From Rhodoferax sp. (GTDB lineage Bacteria; Pseudomonadota; Gammaproteobacteria; Burkholderiales; Burkholderiaceae_C), in NCBI RefSeq assembly GCF_028715765.1, contig NZ_JAQURE010000011.1:1-64000 (forward strand): DNA of 64,000 nucleotides, read 5' to 3'. This document shows, piece after piece, positions 8,908 to 18,425 of this stretch; the stretch's first letter is position 1, and every line of letters begins with the position of its first letter. The notes under the pieces were generated by a model. The model saw only the letters and a list, made by a program, of their open reading frames with translations. It was not told the DNA's origin and did not search any database. A program made the position numbers and the translations under genes.

Positions 8908-9753
8908 TTACAGCCCCAGGGTTTTGAGGATGGCGTTGGGGCCGGCCACCATGGCGGTCAAGCCGGCGCCAGCCAAAAAGGGGCCAAAGGGGATGTAGCC
9001 ACCCTCGCGCAAACCGCTGGAAAATTTCATGGCAATGCCAGTGGCCGCGCCAATGACTGATGCCATCAAAATGATCGGAATCAGCGCCTGCCAGCCAAAC
9101 CAGGCACCCAGCGCCGCAAACAATTTGAAGTCGCCAAAGCCCATGCCTTCTTTGCCCGTGGCCAATTTGAACGCCCAATACACCAGCCACAACGACAGGT
9201 AGCCGCCCACCGCACCCCACACCGACTCGGTCAGGGTGATGTGGGTAAGGTTCAGCGTGGTGGCGATCAAGCCCGCCCACAGCAGCGGCAGCGTCAGGGT
9301 GTCGGGCAGCAAGGTGGTGTCCCAGTCAATCATGGTCATGGCCAGCAGCGCCGCGCTAAAGCCGCACCAGGCCAAGCCATAGGCGTTGGCACCCCAGCGC
9401 CAACCGCAGTAGAAAAACAGGGCTGCGGTGGTCAGTTCGATCAACGGGTAGCGTGGGCTGATGCGGCTGTGGCACTGGCTGCATTGGCCGCGCAGCACCA
9501 GGTAGCTCAGCACCGGCACGTTTTCAAACCAGCGCAGTTGGTGGCTGCAGGCTTGGCAGCGCGAGCGTGGCGTCATCAGGTTAAAGGCTGGCTGCTCAGG
9601 CACTGGTTTGCCGTGCAAATCTGCACATTCGGCTTCCCACTGGGCTTGCAGCATGACGGGCAAGCGGTAAATGACCACGTTCAAAAAACTGCCAATCAGC
9701 AAGCCCAGCAGCCCCAGCAGGGCGGCCTCAAAACCTGGCGGAACCAGCATCAC
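8908..9753 (-). CDS. pilD: Prepilin peptidase / leader methyltransferase
   Basis: GSFLNVVIYRLP, paired CxxC (SRCQAC, SQCHS), MGFGDFKLFAALGAWFGW. Confidence 0.94.
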   Translation of the reverse strand: MMLVPPGFEAALLGLLGLLIGSFLNVVIYRLPVMLQAQWEAECADLHGKPVPEQPAFNLMTPRSRCQACSHQLRWFENVPVLSYLVLRGQCSQCHSRISPRYPLIELTTAALFFYCGWRWGANAYGLAWCGFSAALLAMTMIDWDTTLLPDTLTLPLLWAGLIATTLNLTHITLTESVWGAVGGYLSLWLVYWAFKLATGKEGMGFGDFKLFAALGAWFGWQALIPIILMASVIGAATGIAMKFSSGLREGGYIPFGPFLAGAGLTAMVAGPNAILKTLGL

Positions 9754-10967
9754 ACCACCTGCCCGAGTTTGAAGATGGGCAGGTACATGGCCACCACAAT
9801 GCCACCAATCACCGTGCCCAGAATCACGATGATGATGGGCTCCATCAGGCTGGAAATGCCGGCCACCATGTCGTCCACTTCAGACTCGTAAAAGTCAGCG
9901 GCTTTGCCCAGCATGTGGTCGATGGAACCTGACTCTTCCCCAATGGCGCACATTTGCAGCACCATGCTGGGAAACAGGTTGGAATTGGTCATGGCGGTGG
10001 TGAGCGCTGTGCCGGTCGAGACCTCTTGCTGAATTTTGAGGGTGGCCGACTCATAGACCCAGTTGCCTGCCGCGCCACCCACCGAGTCGAGTGCTTCCAC
10101 CAGCGGCACACCGGCCGCAAACATGGTCGAGAGGGTGCGCGTCCAGCGGGCGGTGCAAGATTTGTCGACCAAAATGCCAAAAATGGGCATTTTCAGCAGC
10201 AGCCGATCCATCACCTGCTGCATCTTGACGTTGCGCCGCCAGGCCTGCATGAAAAAGTAAAAGCCGCCGCCAATGCCACCAAAAATCAGCCACCAATACT
10301 GCACAAAAATCTCGCTGATGGCAATCACCATCAAGGTCGGCGCGGGCAGGTCGGCACCAAAGTTGGCAAACACTTCTTTGAACGCGGGCACGACAAAAAT
10401 CATGATCACCGCCGTGACCACAAACGCCACCACCAGCACCGAGATGGGGTACATCAGCGCGCTTTTGATCTTGGACTTCATGGCCTCGGTCTTTTCCATG
10501 TAGACCGCCAGCCGATCAAGCAGCTGGTCCAAAATACCGGCCGACTCACCGGCTTCGACCAGGTTGCAATACAGGTTGTCAAAATACAGCGGGTATTTGC
10601 GAAACGCCACACTCAGTGACGTGCCGGTTTCGACATCGGTGCGAATGTCGTTGAGCAGGCGCGTCACGCTGGGGTTGGGGTTGCCGCGCCCCACAATGTC
10701 AAACGCTTGCAGCAGCGGCACCCCGGCCTTCATCATGGTGGCGAGCTGGCGCGTGAAGATGGCCATGTCTTTGGGCTTGATGGCGCGCCCGGCGCTCATG
10801 CGGCGTTTCTTGACCTTGGTGGGCAGCACGCCTTGACGGCGCAGCGAGGCGGTGACCTGGTTTTCGCCGCCAGCGCGGATTTCACCGCGCACTTGTTTGC
10901 CGTTGCGGTCTTTGCCTTCCCATTCAAAGACAAATTCCTTGTTGGTGCTGGGTTTTTTGGTGGCCAT
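9750..10967 (-). CDS. pilC: Type IV pilus inner-membrane platform protein (GspF/PilC family)
   Basis: RNGKQVRGEIRAGGENQVTASLRRQGVLPTKV, two T2SSF repeats, between pilB and pilD. Confidence 0.94.
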   Translation of the reverse strand: MATKKPSTNKEFVFEWEGKDRNGKQVRGEIRAGGENQVTASLRRQGVLPTKVKKRRMSAGRAIKPKDMAIFTRQLATMMKAGVPLLQAFDIVGRGNPNPSVTRLLNDIRTDVETGTSLSVAFRKYPLYFDNLYCNLVEAGESAGILDQLLDRLAVYMEKTEAMKSKIKSALMYPISVLVVAFVVTAVIMIFVVPAFKEVFANFGADLPAPTLMVIAISEIFVQYWWLIFGGIGGGFYFFMQAWRRNVKMQQVMDRLLLKMPIFGILVDKSCTARWTRTLSTMFAAGVPLVEALDSVGGAAGNWVYESATLKIQQEVSTGTALTTAMTNSNLFPSMVLQMCAIGEESGSIDHMLGKAADFYESEVDDMVAGISSLMEPIIIVILGTVIGGIVVAMYLPIFKLGQVV

Positions 10968-10991
10968 AAGAAATAAGAAGGAAGGGTGGGA

Positions 10992-12749
10992 CTATTGGTT
11001 GCTGACAGCCAGCACTTCGGCCACGGATGTTAGCCCCAGTTTGACCTTGTACAAACCGGCTTCACGCAGGCTGCGCACGCCTTCGCGCTTGGCTTGCTCG
11101 GCAATTTCAAGGGCACTGCCATCGCGCAAGATGATGCGTTGAATTTCTTCAGTGATGGGCATCACCTGGTAAATGCCAACGCGCCCTTTGTAGCCGTTGT
11201 TGCAGGCACTGCAGCCCACCGGCTGGTAGGGTTTCCAGCTGCCGTCGAGCTCTTCGGGCTGAAAACCAGCCTCAAGCAGGGCTTTGGCAGGAATCTCAAC
11301 CGGTTTTTTGCAGTTGGGGCACAAGCGCCGCGCCAGCCGCTGGGCGGTGATCAAGATCACGCTGGAGGCAATGTTGAACGGGGCAATGCCCATGTTGCGC
11401 ATGCGGGTGAGCGTGGTGGGGGCGTCATTGGTGTGCAAGGTCGAGAGCACCAGGTGACCGGTTTGCGCGGCTTTGATGGCAATGTCGGCGGTGTCAATGT
11501 CGCGAATTTCACCGACCATGATGATGTCGGGGTCTTGCCGCAAAAACGACTTGAGGGCGGCGGCAAAGGTCAACCCGGCTTTGTCATTGACGCTGACCTG
11601 GTTGACCCCCGGCAGGGTGATTTCGCACGGGTCTTCGGCGGTGGCAATGTTCACGCCGGGGTTGTTGAGCAGGTTCAGGCAGGTGTAGAGCGACACGGTT
11701 TTGCCAGAGCCGGTGGGGCCCGTGACCAAAATCATGCCGTAAGGGCGGTTGATGGCTGAGAGCAGTCGCTCTTTTTCAACCGGCTCGTAGCCCAGTGCAT
11801 CAATGCCCAGCTTGGCGCTGCTGGGGTCCAAGATACGGATCACGATTTTTTCACCAAACATGGTGGGCAGGGTGCTGACGCGGAAGTCAATCACGCGGTC
11901 AGGGTCAATCTTGAGCTTCATCTTGCCGTCTTGCGGCACGCGCTTTTCGGAGATGTCCATTTTGGAGATCACCTTGATGCGCGACGCCAGTTTGTCTTTG
12001 ATGGCCACGGGCGGCGAGGCCACTTCGCGCAGCTCGCCGTCAATGCGAAAACGCACCCGGTAGTTGTGCTCATAGGGCTCAAAATGCAAGTCTGAGGCGC
12101 GCATGCTGAAGGCATCGACCAGCATTTTGTGCAAAAACTTCACCACCGGCGCGTCGTCTACCTCAGAGGTGGCCGACGCGGCATCGGCGGCTTCGGCGGT
12201 GGGGAGGTCATCAAACTCAAAGTCATCGCCCACAATGCTGTCAATGGACTCGGTGGCTGAGGCGGTGCTGACTGAGACCAGCTTGAGCAGTTTGTCGTAT
12301 TCGGCAATCACCCAGTCGATGTTGAGCTGGGTGGCAAATTTGATTTTTTCAACCGCTTGCGAATCCGCTGGGTCGGCTGTGGCCACCACCAGCCGGTTTT
12401 GACGTTTGGCCAACGCCACCACCCGAAAGGTCTGGCTGATTTTGCTGTCCAGCAAGCCTTTGGGCAGGCGCAGCGGGTCGACTGCACTCAAGTCAATCAG
12501 CGGGGCCGCAAAAGCCACCGACATGGTGTGCGCCAGGTCGGCTGCTGACACCGCACCAGAGCCTGTGAGCTCGGCAATGAAGCTGGTGCGGTTGGCTTGC
12601 GATTTGGCAAACAGGGTTTCGGCTATTTTTTGATCCAGCTTGCCAGCCATGACCAGGGTGCGACCCAAGCCCGGCAGGGCGCTGCTGGCATCGGTGGACG
12701 GTGCGCTGGTGACGGTATTGGAGTGAGGGGAGGTTTCAACGGCTGCCAT
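10992..12749 (-). CDS. pilB: Type IV pilus assembly ATPase PilB
   Basis: GPTGSGKTVSLYTCLN, SDLHFEPYEHNYRVRFRIDGEL, CPNCKKP...CSACNNGYKGR zinc site. ATG at 12749 preferred over ORF start 12779. Confidence 0.94.
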   Translation of the reverse strand: MAAVETSPHSNTVTSAPSTDASSALPGLGRTLVMAGKLDQKIAETLFAKSQANRTSFIAELTGSGAVSAADLAHTMSVAFAAPLIDLSAVDPLRLPKGLLDSKISQTFRVVALAKRQNRLVVATADPADSQAVEKIKFATQLNIDWVIAEYDKLLKLVSVSTASATESIDSIVGDDFEFDDLPTAEAADAASATSEVDDAPVVKFLHKMLVDAFSMRASDLHFEPYEHNYRVRFRIDGELREVASPPVAIKDKLASRIKVISKMDISEKRVPQDGKMKLKIDPDRVIDFRVSTLPTMFGEKIVIRILDPSSAKLGIDALGYEPVEKERLLSAINRPYGMILVTGPTGSGKTVSLYTCLNLLNNPGVNIATAEDPCEITLPGVNQVSVNDKAGLTFAAALKSFLRQDPDIIMVGEIRDIDTADIAIKAAQTGHLVLSTLHTNDAPTTLTRMRNMGIAPFNIASSVILITAQRLARRLCPNCKKPVEIPAKALLEAGFQPEELDGSWKPYQPVGCSACNNGYKGRVGIYQVMPITEEIQRIILRDGSALEIAEQAKREGVRSLREAGLYKVKLGLTSVAEVLAVSNQ

Positions 12750-12762
12750 GGCTGGGAATGTA

Positions 12763-14361
12763 CTACGCTTGGGTCTCAAGGGGTTCAGGACGATGGGTTG
12801 GCAAGGTCACCCGCAAAGTGCTGCCTTGGCCGGGTTGGCTGTGCCTGACTTCAATGCGGCCGCCGTGTGCACGCACCAGCTCGTAGGCTTGGCTCAAGCC
12901 CAGGCCACTGCCTTGTCCGACAGCGCGGGTGGTAAAGAAAGGCTCAAAAATGTGGGGCACCACCTCAGGCGGCATGCCACAGCCGGTGTCAGACACTTCA
13001 AACCAGACTTCTTGCGCCTCACAACCGCTGCGCAGCGTGATGCGCCCGGGCGCGCTGAGGGCTCGCGCCGCGTTGTCCAGCAGTACACCCGCCACTTGGC
13101 TGAGGTGTGCTGCCACACCGGGCACCTGCGGCAGCGCCGCCCATTCGCACACCACTTCAGCGTGTGGGCCGAGTTGTGGCCGCAGCAACGCCAGGGTATG
13201 CGTCAGCATCTCATTCAGGTCAAGCCATGGGCTGGTTTGGGTATCGACCGAAGCCACCGCGCGCAGCTGGCCGACCAGCGTTTTGATGCGTGCCAGACCA
13301 CCTTCAGACTCTTGGAACAAATCGGCGACATCCGCTTGGATGAAATCAAAATCAGCCTGTGCAAAATCGGCTTCAGTGGCCAGTCCGGCACGGCTGCGCG
13401 TGGCCAGTGCCAGCAGTTGGGCGGTGTAGTCCTTGAGGGTGGCCAGATTGGAGGTGACAAAGCCCACCGGGTTGTTGATTTCATGGGCCATGCCAGCCGC
13501 CAGTTGCCCCACAGAAGCCATTTTTTCGGCCAGCAGCAGCTGCCGCTGCGACGCACTCAACGCTTCGGCCTTTTGAATCAGGTCGAGCCAGCGCTGGCGC
13601 AACAGCTCCAGCAGCGCCCAGCCGCCAAGCGCCACCAGGGCAAAGATCAGCAGGTACATCCAGGCGTCTTCTTTGAGGTGCGTTTGTGTGGCCTGCAACA
13701 TGGGCGCGTAGGGTTGCGAGACGCTGATGCCACCGCGCACATCGCCCACCTGGTAGCCCTGCTTGGCGTGGCAGGCCATGCAGCTTTGCTGCACTTTCAA
13801 GGGCGCCATGTAGCGCAGTTGCAGGCCGCGCTCGCTGGGCTCAAGGGTGGTGGCCTCGCGCGCGCCATGCTCAAACGTCGCCAGTGCCAGCCGCTCCCAC
13901 GGGTCTGCGCTGTTTTCAGGACGCAGCGGGCGCAGGCTGGTGAGGCGAAACACCGCACCGGTTTGACCATTGGCAATGGCGGCAATCAGCCGGGTCATGT
14001 AGGCGGGGTTGATTTTGGTCAGTGCCAAGCCACTGGTGGTGACCACGTCGCGCTGTGGGTCTTCAAGGTAAGGGTTGGGCGGGGTCTGGGGGGTGATGGG
14101 CACATACACGCCGCCGTGGCTGGCGTTCCACGTGCGCGTGAGCACCACCATTTGAAACATGTGGCGCGCACCTTCCAAGGCCACCGTCATGCTTTGCGCA
14201 CGCAGGCTAAGGCTGTGGACATAAAACGCAGAGCCCACCACCACCCCCCACGCACACAGCAGCAGCCACCAGCGCCGCCCTTGCAGTACCGTGGGCAAGC
14301 CGGGCAAGGCTGGCGCGTCCAGCGTGTTGTGGGGGGTGGGGCGAGCGGTTCGGGCGGGCAT
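12763..14361 (-). CDS. Sensor histidine kinase with N-terminal DUF3365/Tll0287-like (CxxCH) domain
   Basis: CMACHAKQGYQVGDVRGGISVS sensor segment; MAHEINNPVGFVTSNL H-box; VSDTGCGMPPEV and GSGLGLSQAYELVRAHGG ATPase motifs. Confidence 0.88.
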   Translation of the reverse strand: MPARTARPTPHNTLDAPALPGLPTVLQGRRWWLLLCAWGVVVGSAFYVHSLSLRAQSMTVALEGARHMFQMVVLTRTWNASHGGVYVPITPQTPPNPYLEDPQRDVVTTSGLALTKINPAYMTRLIAAIANGQTGAVFRLTSLRPLRPENSADPWERLALATFEHGAREATTLEPSERGLQLRYMAPLKVQQSCMACHAKQGYQVGDVRGGISVSQPYAPMLQATQTHLKEDAWMYLLIFALVALGGWALLELLRQRWLDLIQKAEALSASQRQLLLAEKMASVGQLAAGMAHEINNPVGFVTSNLATLKDYTAQLLALATRSRAGLATEADFAQADFDFIQADVADLFQESEGGLARIKTLVGQLRAVASVDTQTSPWLDLNEMLTHTLALLRPQLGPHAEVVCEWAALPQVPGVAAHLSQVAGVLLDNAARALSAPGRITLRSGCEAQEVWFEVSDTGCGMPPEVVPHIFEPFFTTRAVGQGSGLGLSQAYELVRAHGGRIEVRHSQPGQGSTLRVTLPTHRPEPLETQA

Positions 14362-14387
14362 CTGCAGACGGGTCAGTTGGTTATGAG

Positions 14388-14446
14388 CAAATTATGCCTC
14401 TAGCGCTTATGATTCATGCCCAAATAGCTATTAAATAAATAGCTTT
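14388..14446 (-). repeat. GCTAGAGGCC-family repeat (between HK and yegD)
   Basis: ATGCCTCTAGCGCTTATGATTCATGCCCAAATAGCTATTAAATAAATAGCTTTTAAGCG (reverse orientation). Confidence 0.75.
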
Positions 14447-15738
14447 TAAGCGTTTGCAGCCGCCCAGGCCAAGCCATTGGCGACGCCGCCGAAGCGGTCG
14501 CCGTGCACCAGCTGGGCAGCGGGAAAGGCGTGTTGCAATTGCGCCACCAATGGCTGCAGCGCCGATGACCCGCCGGTGAGATAGAGCACTTCAGGAGCCT
14601 GCGCACCCGCTTGTGCTACACACGCCAGCGCGCAGGCCGTGATGGCGCTCAACGGCTTGTGCAGCAGGGTGGGCAACACGGCTGGGTCAAGCTCGGCCTG
14701 AGCTGTGGCCAATGCGTCAGCGGCGTACAGATTCGCAAAGTGGATGGCTTGCCGCTGCTGGCTCTCAGAGCAGGCAATTTTGGCTTGCTCCACCAAGGCC
14801 AGTAACTGGTGCCCCAAGCGCTGCTGCAGCACCTGCAGCAAGCGCTGGTGCATGGCGGGGTTGGCGTAGTCACGCCACAGGTCGCGCGCCTCGGCCAGTT
14901 TTTGGCGGCTGCTGGCATGGTGCACCAAATGCCAGGTCGAGAGTTCGTAAAAAATGCGGTTGGGCAGCTCGCGCCCGCTGGGGGTGCGCTGACCGTAGCC
15001 CAGCAGCGGCATGATGCAGCCCAGGTCGAGCAGGCGGTCAAAGTCGGTGCCACCCCAATGGATGCCGCTGGTGGCCAAAATGTCTTGGCCACGCGGCCGC
15101 TGTGGGCTGGGGTGGGCATGTAACTGCATCAGGGTGAAGTCTGAGGTGCCCCCGCCAATGTCTACCACCAGCACGCGTGTGTCTTGCGTCAAGCGGCGCT
15201 CAAAGTCAAAGGCGGCGGCAATCGGCTCCAGTTGAAACTGCACCTGCTCAAAGCCGGCGGCGTGGGCGGCGCGCTGCAAGGTGGCTTGCGCCAGGGCATC
15301 GCGCTCGGGGTTGTCGTCGACAAAGTGCACGGGTCGTCCCAGCATGGCGGCATGCAGCTCGGTGCCCAGTTGGGCTTGGGCGCGGCGTTTGAGCTCGCGC
15401 AAAAACATCACCACCACCTCGAAAAAGCTGATTGAGCGACCGTTGACCACGGTTTGCTCGTCGATCAGTGCACTGCCCAGCAGGCTTTTGATGGCGCGCA
15501 TCAGCCGCCCGGTGCCCAGGCCGTCTTGCACATCGGCCAAATACTGCTGCATGGCCGCGCTGCCAAAAGACACGTGCGCGTTTTCGCTGGAGAAATAGAC
15601 CGCCGTGGGCATGGCGTTGCGCGGGGCTTCTAACGCAATTGGGTGCAGTTGCCCCTGTGCGTCAACGCAAGCTGCGGCCGAGTTGGAGGTGCCAAAGTCA
15701 ATGCCCAGCACTGGGCTTGCCGTGCGTGCCAAGGTCAA
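14446..15738 (-). CDS. yegD: Hsp70-family (YegD-like) protein
   Basis: VLGIDFGTSNSAAACVDAQG and VVDIGGGTSDFTLMQ actin-like ATPase motifs; about 430 aa, lacks an Hsp70 substrate domain. Confidence 0.85.
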   Translation of the reverse strand: MTLARTASPVLGIDFGTSNSAAACVDAQGQLHPIALEAPRNAMPTAVYFSSENAHVSFGSAAMQQYLADVQDGLGTGRLMRAIKSLLGSALIDEQTVVNGRSISFFEVVVMFLRELKRRAQAQLGTELHAAMLGRPVHFVDDNPERDALAQATLQRAAHAAGFEQVQFQLEPIAAAFDFERRLTQDTRVLVVDIGGGTSDFTLMQLHAHPSPQRPRGQDILATSGIHWGGTDFDRLLDLGCIMPLLGYGQRTPSGRELPNRIFYELSTWHLVHHASSRQKLAEARDLWRDYANPAMHQRLLQVLQQRLGHQLLALVEQAKIACSESQQRQAIHFANLYAADALATAQAELDPAVLPTLLHKPLSAITACALACVAQAGAQAPEVLYLTGGSSALQPLVAQLQHAFPAAQLVHGDRFGGVANGLAWAAANA

Positions 15739-16898
15739 GACAGCAGGGCTTGGGCAAATTCGCGGGCGTTGAAGGTTTCCAGGTCTTCAAGCTTTTCGCC
15801 CACGCCAATGAAGTACACCGGCACCGGGCGCTCGCGCGCAATGGCCGCCAGCACGCCGCCCTTGGCTGTGCCGTCAAGTTTGGTGACGATCAGCCCGGTG
15901 AGGCCGAGCGCATCGTCAAAGGCTTTGACTTGGGTGAGGGCGTTTTGGCCGGTGTTGCCGTCTATCACCAGCAGCACCTCGTGCGGGGGCAGGCTGCTGG
16001 CTGCGGTGTCGATGTGGGCGGGGTCGGTGTCGCTGCATGCGCCGGTTTTTTGCACCACGCGCTTGATTTTTTTCAGCTCTTCCATCAGGTGCAACTGGGT
16101 TGGCAAGCGGCCAGCGGTGTCGACCAGCACCACATCGCGCCCGCGAGCCTTGCCGGCGGTCACGGCATCAAAGGCCACGGCAGCAGGGTCGCCACCGTCT
16201 TGGCTGATGATGTCGACCGCGGTGCGGTCGGCCCACACACCCAGTTGTTCGCGTGCCGCGGCTCTGAAGGTGTCGGCTGCAGCCAGCAGCACGCTGGCGC
16301 CCGAGCCCGCCAAATGGCGCGTGAGCTTGCCAATGGAGGTGGTTTTGCCCGCCCCATTGACCCCGGTGACCATGATCACGGTCGGTTTGAAGCGGCCGAT
16401 TTGCAGCGGTTTTTGCAGTGGCAACAGCAGGCTGGCCAAAGACTCCACCAGCAAGCCCTTGACTGCTGCGGGGTCGGTGGTTTTGGTTTCCTTGACGCGG
16501 CGCTTGAGGTCTTGCAGCAAGTGCTCGGTGGCCTTGACCCCGGTGTCGGCCAGCAGCAGTGCGGTTTCCAGGTCTTCGTACAAGGCCTCGTCAATTTGGG
16601 TGCCAGTGAACACTGCGGCAATGCCGGCACCGGTTTTGCGCAAACCGGCTTTGAGCTTGTCCATCCATGACTTGCGCGTGGCTGCGGGTGCCACAGGGGC
16701 GGGTTGGGCTGCGGGCAGGGGCGACGGGCTGGCGTGTGGCGCCAGCGCTGTGTCTGGTGCAGTGCTGGCAGCAGGGGCAACGGGCGTGTTGACCACTGGC
16801 GCGGGCACGGGCACGGGGGCAATGCTGGGCGCGGGCGCGGACTCAGGTGCGAGAAGAGGTGCCGGTGGCGGCGGTTTTTTTTTGAAAAAACTGAACAT
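15735..16898 (-). CDS. ftsY: Signal recognition particle receptor FtsY
   Basis: GVNGAGKTTSIGKLTRHL, DTAGRLPTQLHLMEELKKI, TKLDGTAKGG. Confidence 0.96.
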   Translation of the reverse strand: MFSFFKKKPPPPAPLLAPESAPAPSIAPVPVPAPVVNTPVAPAASTAPDTALAPHASPSPLPAAQPAPVAPAATRKSWMDKLKAGLRKTGAGIAAVFTGTQIDEALYEDLETALLLADTGVKATEHLLQDLKRRVKETKTTDPAAVKGLLVESLASLLLPLQKPLQIGRFKPTVIMVTGVNGAGKTTSIGKLTRHLAGSGASVLLAAADTFRAAAREQLGVWADRTAVDIISQDGGDPAAVAFDAVTAGKARGRDVVLVDTAGRLPTQLHLMEELKKIKRVVQKTGACSDTDPAHIDTAASSLPPHEVLLVIDGNTGQNALTQVKAFDDALGLTGLIVTKLDGTAKGGVLAAIARERPVPVYFIGVGEKLEDLETFNAREFAQALLS

Positions 16899-16927
16899 TT
16901 TGTGGTCAAGTGGTATCAGTGCATTCT

Positions 16928-18382
16928 ATGAAACACAACACCACATTATCTTTTCGCCACGCTGCCTGCCTGGTGCTGGGTCTGGGCTTGGGTTGCGCCG
17001 CAGGGGCAACACCCGCAACCACGGCGCCGGTTGCGCCATTGCCGGTGGCTCCAACCCAGGTGCGGACAACGGCGGAACAATTTACCTTGGCCAATGGCAT
17101 GACGTTGATCGTCAAGCCTGACCGGCGCGCCCCCACCGCGGTGCACATGCTGTGGCTGCGGGTGGGCGCCATGGACGAAGTTGACGGCACCTCGGGCGTG
17201 GCGCATGTGCTGGAGCACATGATGTTCAAAGGCACACCCAGCGTGCCTGCGGGCGAGTTTTCGCGCCGGGTGGCCGCTCTAGGTGGTCGCGAAAACGCCT
17301 TCACCAGCCGCGACTACACCGGCTATTACCAGCAAATACCCGCTGCCAAGCTGGAGCAAGTGATGCAGTTGGAGGCCGACCGCTTTGCCCATAACCAGTG
17401 GCCAGACGATGAATTCAAAAAAGAGCTGGAAGTGGTCAAGGAAGAGCGCCGCATGCGCACCGAAGACAACCCGCTGGCGCTGATGGGTGAAGCACTCAAC
17501 GCCACCGCTTTTGTGGCCTCGCCCTACCGCCGCCCCATTGTGGGCTGGATGAGCGATCTGCAAGCCTTGAAGCCGCAAGATGTGCGCGACTTCTACCAGC
17601 GCTGGTACGTGCCCGCCAATGCCGCTGTGGTGGTGGCCGGTGACGTGGAGGTGAGCCAGGTCAAGGCCTGGGCGGAGAAATACTACGGCGGCTTGCCCGC
17701 CCGCGCTGTGCCTGAGCGCAAGCCGCGCGAGGAGCCGGCGCAAGTTGGCCTGAAACGCCTGGCATTCAAAGCCCCCGCCGAGCAAGCCAATGCCACCCTG
17801 GCCTACAAAGTGCCAGGCTTGCAACTGCGCCCAGGGGTGCCCACCGATGCCGACGCCCTGGCCTTGACGGTGCTGGCCGCGGTGCTGGATGGCTACAGCG
17901 GCTCGCGCCTGGAGCGCGCCCTGACGCAGGGCACCGACCGGGTGGCCGACAGTGCAGGCGCTTACAACGGTCTGTGGGGACGTGGTCCGCAGTTGTTCAT
18001 GCTGATGGGGGTGCCCGCACCGGGCAAGACCGCCACCCAGGTGGAGGAGGCTTTGAAAGCGCAAGTGGCACGCATTGCCCGCGAGGGCGTGACCGCGGCG
18101 GAGTTGGCGCGGGTCAAAACCCAATGGGTGTCGTCAGAGGTCTACAAGCTCGATTCGGTCTTTAACCAAGCGCGTGAGCTGGGCACCCAGTGGGCGCAGG
18201 GCTTGGATGTGAATGCCGGTGAGCAGCTGATTGCGCAACTGCGTGGCGTGACCGCCGAGCAAGTGCAGGCGGTGGCGCAACGCTATTTTGGCGACGACGC
18301 CTTGACCGTGGCGCATTTGCTGCCCCAGCCCGTAGACAAAACCCGTAAACCGCGTCTGCCACTGGCAGGTGCGCGCCACTGA
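16928..18382 (+). CDS. M16 family zinc peptidase (HxxEH-containing partner)
   Basis: GVAHVLEHMMFKGTPSVPAGEFSRRVAALGGRENAFTSRDYTGYY; secretion signal at N-terminus. Confidence 0.92.
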   Translation: MKHNTTLSFRHAACLVLGLGLGCAAGATPATTAPVAPLPVAPTQVRTTAEQFTLANGMTLIVKPDRRAPTAVHMLWLRVGAMDEVDGTSGVAHVLEHMMFKGTPSVPAGEFSRRVAALGGRENAFTSRDYTGYYQQIPAAKLEQVMQLEADRFAHNQWPDDEFKKELEVVKEERRMRTEDNPLALMGEALNATAFVASPYRRPIVGWMSDLQALKPQDVRDFYQRWYVPANAAVVVAGDVEVSQVKAWAEKYYGGLPARAVPERKPREEPAQVGLKRLAFKAPAEQANATLAYKVPGLQLRPGVPTDADALALTVLAAVLDGYSGSRLERALTQGTDRVADSAGAYNGLWGRGPQLFMLMGVPAPGKTATQVEEALKAQVARIAREGVTAAELARVKTQWVSSEVYKLDSVFNQARELGTQWAQGLDVNAGEQLIAQLRGVTAEQVQAVAQRYFGDDALTVAHLLPQPVDKTRKPRLPLAGARH

Positions 18383-18425
18383 CCCTTGTTTGATCCGACT
18401 GCATCCCGTTCTTTGAGGCTTTCTG

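Noticed and set aside
12748-14403. Long antisense ORF (551 aa, +) over the histidine kinase; similar antisense ORFs at 1336-2367, 51130-52230, 52855-54039 and 62293-63804
   Set aside because: All lie opposite well-supported CDSs, have low-complexity Gly/Gln/His/Arg-rich translations and no recognisable domain; expected from GC-rich codon usage.
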